A stretch of DNA of 64,000 nt from Whitmania pigra (taxonomy: Eukaryota; Annelida; Clitellata; Hirudinida; Haemopidae): positions 1,532,501 to 1,596,500 of the forward strand of contig JAJTWR010000159.1 of NCBI GenBank assembly GCA_021613335.1, in the 5' to 3' direction. Under the pieces are notes generated by a model that was not told the origin of the DNA, searched no databases, and saw nothing but the letters and a program-made list of their open reading frames with translations. Shown one piece after another: positions 1-19,459 of this stretch. A program made the position numbers and the translations under genes. How positions within the stretch are numbered: position 1 is the first letter of the stretch; the number at the start of each line of letters is the position of its first letter.

Positions 1-1760
1 ATAAATATTATGTATTGTTACTAAATACTGCTATTATGTGTCACTATTATGTACAGCTTTTAAATATCATCAAGAAATGGAAAAATTTCTTTTTTTTTTT
101 CACAAACATTGATAACCTCTGAAGCTTCTTCGGATTTCAAAAATGGAAATTGAATGTAAATAATCAACTGTAATTGGTTAACAACATTCATTGTTAACTT
201 TTGACTTATCGGTGACTCATTGAAAAGATGTAAATTAAAATAATTTTTAGTTTAACCATTTTAAGGTAACTATTGTCACAATTGCATTTCATTGTTATTT
301 ACATCAAGAATATTAAAACACGTAAATAACAACAAAAACATTAAGAATAAATTAATAATAAACAACAATGACAACAAGGGTGGTAATATCTTTACCTTAA
401 CTTCAAAACATTACTTCGTCATAAGCACAATTCGTAGACTGTTTTCTAAAGGGATGGTAGATGGATAGATGATGGATGAATAAACGGGTGATGTTCAGAG
501 AAAATTACGCTCCAAAGTTGGAGAAACTATTTTGTAATTCATGGAAATAGCAAGAATTCTTTGAATAATTCACTACAAAACACTTTAAATATTTAAAACA
601 TCAGTGCGACATCATCGGCATGAAGTCTGTTTTTAAGAAGGATTTTCTGCGTTGTACATGGTTAATTATATCTCCTCCTATTTCATTCAATCAGTCCTTG
701 AGGATCTGCATCTTATTAGGCTTAAGATTCACCTGGAAACTACATTCGTTTGTGAGTCACCACCATGGAACTGCTCTCATCTTCCTGACAAACAAATTTT
801 GCTTTTTCCTCGGCAAATACCAAGTCGAATCTTTAGCGCCGTGACGTGATATTTTGACATTTTTCTCATTTTTGCAATTCGGTTTTTCTTTTTTGATTTT
901 TTAAGCATTAAATTCTAATTAAATTAGACATTTTAATTGACAATTTTCGGTGCCGAATGTTTCTCTTTGAGCACATTCAACGCATAAAATGTTAATAAAA
1001 TCATGTTTGTACTACATACTTGCAGATATCATATAAACAATATACACATAAATTTTAGTAATAAGAAAAATATTAATAGACACAATATTTTAAAATATTT
1101 ATGTGATAAAAGCACTTTTATTGACGGGCAAATGATGTTCCTGCTGGATGATAGCCTCACTCCAGTCCAATTCAGATTGGCAAGCGAATATCCGAATGCA
1201 AGCAATTTACACTTGATGCTCTGAATTGCTGACTTCAAATGCGCATGTATCGTGAGCTTTAGGGATGGAAGGGAGCATGTAATTCTCAGAAGATAACGAT
1301 TCATTCCTAATCCTCAAATAGAAGCTCTCAATGCCAACAGAGCTTTTGTTGATCCAACGGTTTGATGGAACGCCTTTATCATTGGACAAAGCTGTTTACA
1401 TTGATTTTCAAAGACATCGAATCGTGCTTGACATTGAATGTAATTGCTTTTATTCTCAGCTTGCAAATGCTGCCATTTGTAATTGCAATTATTTTTAACT
1501 TAATAGAATTTCATTCAGAAAATAATTAAAAATTTGGCATTAAATGCTGCTGTTTAAAGTGCTGTTTTTCTCATGACTGACATGAAGGAATTCACTGCAT
1601 TCTTTGACTGAGAAGCCATTTTAACACTTAATGTTTAATAATAATGTTTAATAAATAATGTTTAATACATAATGTTTCTTTTGTGGTAAAAAACTTTCCT
1701 ATTTCTTATTTCGTAGAATTACTTAATTTGCCGTTTTCTGTTTTTCCATTGACTTAAAAG
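1..1760. other. AT-rich non-coding stretch
   Basis: No open frame here resembles a known protein and no paired splice sites support an exon. The sequence is AT-rich with short homopolymer runs. Upstream exons of the PDE3 gene could lie here or before the window, but none was recognised. Confidence 0.5.
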
Positions 1761-2541
1761 CAGGGCTGCAGATCGATTAATATTTTCAGGCGCGACTAGT
1801 CGTGCGATTAATTATTATAATCACAGTTAACGCATTTTTAATCGCACCATCCTATTATCCAATTAATTTCCAAATTTGCTTCAATTTTTTTATCAAAATA
1901 TTTTATTTAAAGTAATTTATGGCTTATTAAACCAGTTGCTGAGGCAAACGAGTCTGTTTACGTTGTCTGGAGAAAAGGGATGCACTTTTGCTATTTACAA
2001 CATGGTCAGATAAAGAAAATAAGTCCTTCATCTGTCAATATATTCGTCGGCCTACCACTCAGGGCAATACATTTAGCTAGGGCCTTAGTGATCGCATCAA
2101 ATTTGCACTGCTCTATTGGTTTTGTTTTTTCTTTAAACTCCAACAGTGTTAGTTGTTGAGAAAGCTTGCAAATGACAGATTTCATCAATTGACCGTCAAC
2201 ACTAAATGGGTGTTTGCTTTGTAAATGATACATAAGAGAGGACGTACTGCGATGATATTTAAACTCGCATTTGCATATGTTGCAAACCACAATAGAATCC
2301 ATTTGAAACTAAACTTGCCTCCCAAAATAGTCTTAAAATCGTTCTTTGCGGCTACCTTTTCTTCGTAAACAAAAGTGAAGTAGGAGGAACAAAACAAAGA
2401 CCTGAAATTTTTTATAAAAATATTTTAAATTAAAATAATTTTATTTAATTTAGCGCATTGATCGCAGCGTTAATTAATTTATTCGCAGAAATGTTATTAA
2501 CGCATTAATCGCCCGTTAACGCATATAAATCTGCAGCTCTA
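1761..2541 (-). mobile_element. Degenerate hAT transposon with a BED zinc-finger remnant
   Basis: The left end reads CAGGGCTGCAGAT and the right end, read inverted, TAGAGCTGCAGATTTA, so the ends form imperfect terminal inverted repeats. The flanks are CTTAAAAG on the left and CTTAAAAT on the right, a 7/8 match to an 8-bp target duplication as expected for hAT. At about 0.8 kb it keeps only the N-terminal part of a transposase on the minus strand, so it is an internally deleted, non-autonomous copy. The exact right boundary is uncertain by one base. Confidence 0.7.
2006..2302 (-). pseudogene. hAT transposase N-terminal fragment (BED-type zinc finger)
   Basis: A 98-codon frame starts with a zinc-finger pattern C7-x2-C10-x15-H26-x4-H31, the arrangement of BED fingers at the N-terminus of many hAT transposases. 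About 65 residues follow that could be the start of the linker region. There is no RNase-H-like core and no dimerisation domain, so it cannot be a working transposase. It lies wholly inside the element at 1761-2541 and reads antisense to PDE3. The family assignment rests on the finger pattern and the surrounding inverted repeats. Confidence 0.6.
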
Positions 2542-3193
2542 CTTAAAATAGTTTTATTTTTGGAAACAAACACACAAGCACACGTGCACATTGCACACAC
2601 CAATGAAGCATTTCCACTGAAGGGAATCGTGCAAGGAATTCTTTCCGTGGTTGCTTATTCTATGGCATTCTCAAGCTACAGACACTTGATGGCAAACTTA
2701 CTTTTTCTTGAATTTCTCTTGTAAACATCATTTCTCAATCACATTCTCATCGGAGGGAGGTTGTTCCGTTTGAGTTTTTAGAGGCAACTGTACGAGCTTT
2801 TGATCAGGTTTTTAAAAAAAGCAGTTCAAAAACTTTAAAACGTGATTTAATTACTGAGATGTTGGATTGCAAAAGCTCTGATATTAGCATGCAAAGGTGA
2901 TTCCTCATGAATTTCTAAGATTTTCTCAAGTGGAAGGAATGAGTCACGTTTCCATGTTTCACCAATTCTTTGTTCGTACGATTTCAATTTCTGTTCACAA
3001 GTAACTCGTCAGTATGGTCTTGTCAATGCAAAATAAATGTTAACGTTTAAATTGATTTGACAGGATAATTTTAATAGTGTGGCACCATGGATTTAATTAT
3101 AGTAACAATAACAATAACAATCTATTAAAAATTGAGTATTATTACTAAGCTAATATATAATTACTATTATATTTGAATTATACTAACAACATT

Positions 3194-3365
3194 GCGTGCA
3201 AGTTGGCTGAATGGGTTGCGTTCCAGCATGCGGCGGTAACAGTCTTTATGTGTCGTGTTCGCAACCCAGCCTGCACTGCCAGGGAATGCCCACGATGGAT
3301 CGATTAAAAATGCCTTCACGTCATGCCTGGATACATAACGCGCTTTTTATTTTTTTTAAATTTAA
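3194..3365 (+). mobile_element. tRNA-derived SINE
   Basis: The head carries an A-box-like GGCTGAATGGG near 3205 and a B-box-like GTGTTCGCAACCC near 3256-3270, the internal RNA polymerase III promoter of tRNA-derived SINEs. The same head, inverted and better preserved, occurs at 20409-20626. The 3' part ends in a T-rich run. The ends are approximate. Confidence 0.6.
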
Positions 3366-3952
3366 AATTCTGTTAAATACAAATACAAATTTGTATTGTA
3401 ATTCGACTAAAATAACTATGTTATATTTACAAAACCAGTCATTTTTAACAATAATTATATTATAAAATTTGAATCTCAGCGATTATTTATTAATGCATTA
3501 TAGAATAGAATCTTCTCAAAGGTTGAACAAGATAACAAATCCTTAAATAAAAATATTCCAACCAACGAGTTTATTCTCCGAACAAATTATGACGTGTAAC
3601 AATTTAGAAGTGACTCACACTTTACATTTTAATATATCATTACAGAATATATTATAAATAAGAATATATTTTTTTTAATTTTAAGAAGTGACGCGTAATT
3701 AAGACTAAAAAAAGTTCACGCGTAACAAAATGGAACTTCAATGTGCCATCTACCGTGACAGTGACGTGCAAAGTATTTTAGAAATAATGTTTTATTTTTA
3801 ATGTTTTTGGCAGGTTATCTGCTTTCTGATGAGACATTAGTCACACATAATTTATAATAATTTATAATTATATATTATAATGGTCACATATTTGTATAAT
3901 ATTATAAAAATACACTGAAATATTTGTGGTTCATGTTGTTAAGCATTATAAT
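3366..3952. other. AT-rich non-coding stretch
   Basis: Nothing recognisable as a gene or element was seen between the SINE and the next hAT element. Confidence 0.5.
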
Positions 3953-4299
3953 CAGGGTTGCCAGTGTTGGATTTTTAAGCCAAGATGTTGGATTTTTAAG
4001 CTAAGATGTTGGTCTTTTTACATTTTGGAACCAATCTGGGATTCTAGGTGTTTGTTTGGAAATCTGGGTGTTTTTGGAACAAATAATTTTTGGTAAAAAT
4101 AATATTCCGTAAGGTTCTTTGGTTTATCGTTTCAATAAAAAAAAAACCTTCGTCACTATCAACTTCTTTCTTTTCCGCCATCTTTGCACGCACGTACTAC
4201 ATCTAATTTTGTTTTTTGAAAATTGGACGCCAGATGCTAGCAGTGTCGATCTTGTAAGAAAGCTAAGATGTTGTACAATCAGACATTTAATGATGATTG

Positions 4300-4760
4300 G
4301 TTGACAGGCATCGAACTAAAGGATTGGATACAGGCAGATCCCAACAACCGCTTTGGAGTGAAATGTAAAGTTTCTTCATGTTTATTGAATGACACTAATA
4401 AATCAGGTCTGCTGGCAGAGACCAGAAACATGCGAAAAACTTGAAGGATCGAGTTTTGGATATTGGCCAGTTTTGTAGAACTTTTAACGAGCTCTCAATT
4501 GAAGATAAAGTAATTCAAGTTGAGCTGGTGTTGACGGCTTTTATGGTCGAACACAATATTCCGTTTTCGAAGATTTGTTCGGAGGTTAAGGTCAAAACAA
4601 ATTGGTTAACAAATTCTTGTTTGGGACGGTGAGCTCTCGCTTGTTAGTCAAACAAGCCATTGCCAGGGATGGATTATGTTCTCAGTTCATTCCTGGCATG
4701 AGTCTGGTTGATGATGTGCCTAAGGACGTTATTGGCAGAGATATGAAACAATAGGAAACA
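4300..4760 (+). pseudogene. hAT transposase N-terminal remnants
   Basis: Around 4310-4440 the plus strand encodes a stretch like WIQADPNNRFGVKC, similar to the finger region at the start of many hAT-type transposases. The frame at 4441-4632 continues with VELVLTAFMVEHNIPFS, a block that typically follows that finger. Stop codons and frame changes separate and follow these pieces, and the catalytic core is absent. It lies inside the inverted repeats of the 3953-5319 element. Assignment is by remembered family resemblance. Confidence 0.5.
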
Positions 4761-4915
4761 TAACATCCAAGACTCAAATTAAATTTTGTTAATTGTGATA
4801 ATGTAGTTTCCAACTCTGTAGAATTTTTGTATTAACATGAAATTATGTTTGATTTATTTCGTTATTGCTCTAATCTTTAATTAATTTTCATATTTATGAT
4901 GATACACTTGCTGAC

Positions 4916-5086
4916 GGCACAACGTCATAATAGCCCGGCGTCTAAACAGCACCATCAAAACATAAAACTCATTTCATTTAATCAAATTTGAAATCAGTTA
5001 TCGGTTAATGTCTTCAACTCATACAAATATTTTTTTTATAAAGATACATTGATTATGTTGTCGCTGGACTATTTTGACGGGTCACC
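4916..5086. mobile_element. Foldback-type MITE, copy 1 (171 bp)
   Basis: The element begins GGCACAACGTCATAATAGC and ends with the inverse of GGTGACCCGTCAAAATAG. It is flanked by the perfect 9-bp direct repeat CTTGCTGAC (4907-4915 and 5087-5095). It encodes nothing. Its interior closely matches the MITE at 49479-49681, and its ends match the composite element at 54282-58529. A 9-bp duplication fits Mutator-like or foldback elements rather than hAT (8 bp). Confidence 0.8.
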
Positions 5087-5319
5087 CTTGCTGACACTGA
5101 CTCTGTTGAATTAAAATAGAATTGTGTTTGACTTGTTTCATTAATAATCTGATCTTTATTTAATTGGGAACCCATGGCGATGCATAACAACATAAATAGC
5201 ATTTAAAAAATGATAATAATTTATCAATAAAAGTTTAATAGTTTATTGGTCTGGGTGTTTCGTGGTTTTTTGGTCGGGCGATCTGGGCTTTTTTCCCAAA
5301 AATCTCACTGGCAACCCTG

Positions 5320-6834
5320 ACAATGATGATTTGAACGAGTTTAACATTCTAACGAAATCCATTTAATTACAACATTAATCTGATGTAATTCACTAAACAA
5401 AAACACCTGTTACTTAACTTATGTTATTAATTTTATAATATCTCATTACTTCGAAATGCAAGCATTACCTTCAACATTTACGAAGCCAATTATTTTTAAA
5501 ATAAAGTTTATTAAGTAATAATAAAATTTCGATTGACCTTGTGAATGATTAAAAGTTAAATTGTTGCAAATTGAGAAGCACCTTTCAGTTTAAAATGAGT
5601 TCAGAAAAAGAGCAATATAAATAAAAATAAATATAAATTAATTAGAAAACAAAAGAAATAAATGAAACTTTCAATTCAACGTTGCCTTTCAATTGGTTCG
5701 AAACAATGAATTACGAAAGTTTTAAACATCAGAAATTCAGATAATCCTGAACGTTGTGGAAAAAAATCGTGTAAAGACGTAATTTGTTACTGGGGACAGA
5801 TTTATCTGCTTTCATCAGCAAGTCACGCAATTCGAACTCAAATAAGCAACTAAGATCATCAGAAAATAGAATTTCAGAATTTCAACACATCCTAATTTCA
5901 CTTTTCGCTTATTTCACAGTCGTTTGCATTTCTTGTAAATTTTGAAATATTAGAAAATTAGTAGAAAAATAAAATTTTGCAAAAGTTCTGCAAATTTTTG
6001 GAATAAAATTGAGGCAAGGACATGGGAAGTTGAAATTGAAAAAAATATAAAGGCAATAAAAACTTCAACATTGGGACAGAAGAAATGGATTTGATAAATA
6101 ATGAAACATTTAATTTCTCCTCAGCAATTCAATCCTGAATGAAATAAAAATAGCACGATGATTATTGAATAGTAAATGAAGTTTAATCGAGTTTAATTGC
6201 AAATCATGAAAAATGTCGAACAATTTCTCACCGCATCAGCGAATTCATCTTCGCTTGAATGAACATAGAATATTCAATTGAATTTTAATTATATTCTTCT
6301 TTAAATGGCTCAGAATCTCATCACTCATCTATTTATCTAGTACTAAGAGCGAGTTTCATTTTTGGGTTTCCAAATTTTATCGAAAAAGCTGAATGTTGAG
6401 CGACAAAATGTGGCATACGTAAAATACTTTAAAAGTTAAATAAATTAATATTGGTAAATGTAAAAATCTTTAAAATTAATTACTGTAAAAGTAAATAAAT
6501 TAACGCCACTGCAAATGTTCTCTCTTAAATGCGAGCATTGACAGCCTCGAGAAATTGACAATTTACAGAACAACTGCTCCAAACCGATTCCATCTAAAGA
6601 AAACATTTAAATTTGTTGAGTCAAGTTTATACATTTATTATAAATATTAATCATAATTATTATTATTATTAATATTATAATAATTAAATAATAAGTATTA
6701 TTATTATAAAATATAATTACTTCACTATTATTATTATAAAATATAATTACTTCAGAATTATTATTATTATTAATGACTATAGTGCAATAAATAGTCGCAT
6801 TTACAGCATTAATATTAAAAATTCTTCTCTTCAG
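5320..6834. other. AT-rich non-coding stretch before the first PDE3 exon found
   Basis: No exon or element was recognised. It is probably upstream intron of PDE3, because the first exon found begins at a splice acceptor rather than a start codon. Confidence 0.45.
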
Positions 6835-15334
<8,500 letters not shown>

Positions 15335-18300
15335 ATAATTACTTTTGAAGTTAACTATTACTAATAGTTATCATTATAAATTAGTCAATCTCGTTAAGAA
15401 ATTGTAATATTATATTACAACAAATACATGTTGTAAATTAAAAGACATAGGAAGATTAGTTACTTAAGATTGGATGAATAATCACCAGGAATATTGTGTG
15501 TTTGAAGGAGTGACCGAAGAATTGGATGTTTCAAAACCATAAATCTTGCCTATCAGGAAAGTTGACGAAAGTTTTGTGACGGAGTGAAACCACTAACATC
15601 AAGAAATGTGACCGATAAGTTAACCCGATAATGTGTACCTCCTAACAATGGACAACTATTTAACATCCCCTCTTAAAATGATTTTAAAGGTGATAAACTC
15701 CAAAAGTAAATCTAAATTTAAAATGTCATTTCCCAACTAACAATTACTTGTTTGATTATTTATTAAATTATTTATTTCTTAATTCAAACATAGGTAACCG
15801 CTGTTATAATATTCGCAGTTGTTAAATTGATAAGATTGCATGTAGTTCGGGAAGTTGTAATGCTATGCCTCGCTGGTCGGCACAAGTGTGTCTTGGAAAT
15901 TTATTTTAAGACGGAAATCCCTTGAATAATTGACAAGAAAACACAATAAATATTTTTAACTGGTAAATGTTTATTAAATTTAAATTTAAAAATAAATAAT
16001 AAAAAATAATGTTAAATAATTAAATAATGTTTATTAAATTAGTTCAAATTCCCTTGTAAAAAATTTCCTATCTTTTCTCATTAAATCCGTCCTCATCATC
16101 TCGTTCTGTACTGGACATCAAGCATTTCTTTCCAAAACGTTTAATTATTAGCTTTTTCTTCCGATCATTGATAATTAAACATTTACTTAATTAAATTAAT
16201 TAAGCAAAAATAAAAGTAGTAATCAGTTACTAATTAAATTAAAATAATTAAATTAATTAAGCAAAAATAAAAGTAGTAATCAGTTAAACAAAAAACAAAT
16301 TTTAAATATTTTCAAGAAACTTCCAGTTCTTTTCCTCTGCAATTATGAACAACTGCGGCTTATTGCGCTGCCAAAGCTTTTTCCTCGAAAATTGTTTTCA
16401 TCTTTTCTCGATAAGACTATAAATCTGATTTCTATTCCAATCAGCAACACACCAAATACATGGCATTTGTTCATTTCCTGAGTTCCATTCGCTAGGTAGC
16501 ATTTATAAAACGCTTTCTTTACAAGGCGGTTTATCTGAGGTTTACACAAACATGTGAAACAGTACCTTGGTTTTACATGATACATTGATAGAATATATCA
16601 TTTGATAAAATACAAATGCTTTTGAAATAATTTTTAATAATTCTCTAAACCTGGTTATGAATAAAAAGGCGGTAAAATGCATTTCCAATTCTAAATTTTT
16701 GTTGGAGCCAATGCGCGCTTGTGATTTTTCGTTGTAATTTCGTTGCCAGAAACTATTTTTAAGTCATGTGAATCGAAATTACATTCACATTGTTATTTCT
16801 TGGATTACAATGTTTCAACCAGAATGAATCTAATGAAATTTTGCTCGGTTAACACACGAACCCAGCTTAGGAATTCAATTGTGTTCGATTAAAAATTAAG
16901 CGTAATAAAGTAACCATTTGGCTTCATAATTTTGCCGTATCAAAAATGTCATTAGAAATGGAAAAGTTACAAAAATTGTTTTGTTCCTGAAAAAGTTTGA
17001 GGTTTCATAGTTTATAAGAACCGCCTTTTCAGTGCAGATCGTGTTAAGTGAAAGTAATGGAACTTGTTGAACATTTCAGTTCTCATCGACCGAAAACCTC
17101 AGTCAAACGACAATAAGAAGGAGATCACTGAGAGTTGTGAGGCACAACAAGATTTGACGATTCGTTGCAATGTTTCCCGAAATTATTTTTCTCTTCACGC
17201 CACTTTGCTCTGAAAATAAATTAAAATGAATTATTAATCAAGCTAATGTTTTCATTTGCAACAACTTTTTTTCCCTCATCTTGTGCATGAATTCACGTGT
17301 TTTCAAGTTTTTATCGCGGTTTGAGAATCTTCAGACGTTTTCAAGATATTTTCGTGTCGTCGCATTTGAAAGTCAATTCTACAAGGATGTTTCAGGTTGT
17401 CGTCAAACTGTCTATTCCAGCAATAAATTCTATTAATATTAAATAATAAATCAATAAATTAATATTAAATAATCAATCAATTAATTAATTACCTTCAACT
17501 GAAAACACTGCTCGCAGATCTCCGGCAAGTATTCCTAATGAAGTTAACAAAGAATGTTATACAAGTAACTCTGAATAGTCACGTATCAATATTTACATGC
17601 ACATTTATATGCTCTCATAGTCAGCATGTAAACCTTAACAATGAGCTGGTCCCTACAGCAACAGGACATGGGCAGCCTCCTTAAAAAGTATTAGCATATT
17701 ATAGAACGCTTATATTTCCAAATAATTGTTGTCTTGTGATCTTGCATATTTTACGGTCGTTGTTATGATGTTTGTGGCAAATGATATTCTTGATTGTATT
17801 TTAATTATACTTTTGAAAATATTGCCTCATATTCGTTTCAAGTTTAAAGATTTAATGAGACCCCATCTTGTCTTATATTTTGTTGTTTTTTAAGAAATAA
17901 AAATATATTTTCAAACGAAATTTAATTAATTTGTTGTTCTTTCAACGACAAAAATAATTAATTATTTTAAACTAATAAGAAAAATATTTTTTTGAAAAAT
18001 AATGAAAGATAATGCATCGCTTTGGAAAAGCAAGGTTTTTAAGTGCACGTTTATGCCTCAACATTCAGACGTAAAAGTGGACAAGGAAGCAATAAAAATT
18101 AATGAAGTATGTCAATAGATAGGTTTTCGTGTGAAATGTTTGTGTTTTTAAAGCAAAGACCCGTGGTATTTTAAAAACATCAACTAAGAAATAACTTTTT
18201 TGCTGAACAAGAACAAATATTTACAACTACCGTGTTTCCCCAAAAATAAGGCTCTCTTATATCACTTTTTGCTCCAAAAGACGCTTATTTTCTGCGGATG

Positions 18301-18723
18301 TCTTATATTTAAACAACCCACCAGAACATTTTTTTCCTGTTACATTTTCGTATTAACCTGCAAGAGGCAAGGAGTTTTAATCATTTATTTAAAAAAATTA
18401 GCATTTTACGAGAATGTTATAAAATCCCTCAGTTATAGTAATTGTTAAATTAGTCAAATTCATATCAAATTCTCCTGGGGCATCATTGTAAATCTCCAAA
18501 CTATGAATTCCTGCCTAAATTTTTTGCGAATCCATTTCCCAAAGAACCATTGGTCTCAATCTATCACGTTTAGCAAGAGAACTTCGTGTTCATGTACCCT
18601 ATGATACACTGAATTCTTAACCCAACTCACAATATCTCGCAGGTTAGACTTCACAGAGTTTCTGAACCACACTATGCTCGCCATTTTAGGATCATTCAAA
18701 TATTCAATTTATTTTCTATAGGA
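15335..18723. other. Intergenic region between PDE3 and the PAN-PLAT array
   Basis: This holds the PDE3 3' side (AATAAA-like hexamers near 15945), a two-copy direct repeat near 16190-16290, and a fragment at about 18229-18312 with the TTTCCCCAAAAATAAG motif. Short open frames here have no recognisable domains. Confidence 0.5.
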
Positions 18724-19459
18724 CAGTTGTGGAAAGCATTCACAGCATGCCTACTTGCTTTTTATAAAGTTACTGCTGTATGCTAATTAAACAAGATGCA
18801 ATAAGCAGTTGGAATATACGTGATAATTAATCCAATTTAATCGTTTGATCAATTGAAATAAATTGCGATTAATCGATCAAGAAAAGTATAATTATATTAT
18901 ATTTTTTAATATTTTAATATTATTATAATGGAATCTAAAAATGCTAAACATTCCTTCGTAATTGTGCCATTTCTTGGTCATGTTTTTGAAGCACACACGT
19001 CCCCAAGCAGGAATGTTGTTATAGTTTACTTTCATAACACGTTTTTGAACTACAGTTGTAATATACGTTATAATTAATCTAATTTAATCGTTTGATCGAG
19101 TAAAACGATTTGTTTTATAATCATGATGATTGTATTTATTACCTATATTATGATTTTCAGTAATGTTTGTTTTATAATTATAATTAGTAATAGAAAATAA
19201 GAAGCTTCAAAACATAGGGCTTGATTGATTATTTTGAGCCACAAATTTGACAGCAAATCCAAGCAAGTACCTTACAATGCAATCTTTAAAGCATAGGATG
19301 AAAACACGTTAACATGAAATTCATGAGCAGAAATGACGCGCAGTTAACGTCAAAATCGAATGTCAATGCATCGATGAATGTCAATCGACAATGCATTTAT
19401 GAATTTCAATGAAGGCATGTGCATTGTTACATGTCAATCGATCCAAGTGCATTGATGCA

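Larger units (their letters stand above)
3953..5319 (+). mobile_element. Degenerate hAT transposon (CAGGGTTGCCAGTG ends)
   Basis: The left end is CAGGGTTGCCAGTG and the right end is its inverse, CACTGGCAACCCTG, a good terminal inverted repeat. The 8 bases outside each end (ATTATAAT and ACAATGAT) match at only 5 of 8 positions, so the target duplication is decayed or the element is old. Inside are fragments of a transposase N-terminus. A foldback-type MITE at 4916-5086 has inserted into it. Confidence 0.7.

Noticed and set aside
620..849. Overlapping short frames at 620-849
   Set aside because: No homology, no splice support, and composition typical of random AT-rich sequence.
16343..16585. 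80-codon minus-strand frame downstream of PDE3
   Set aside because: No recognisable motif, no signal or splice context; not strong enough to call a gene.
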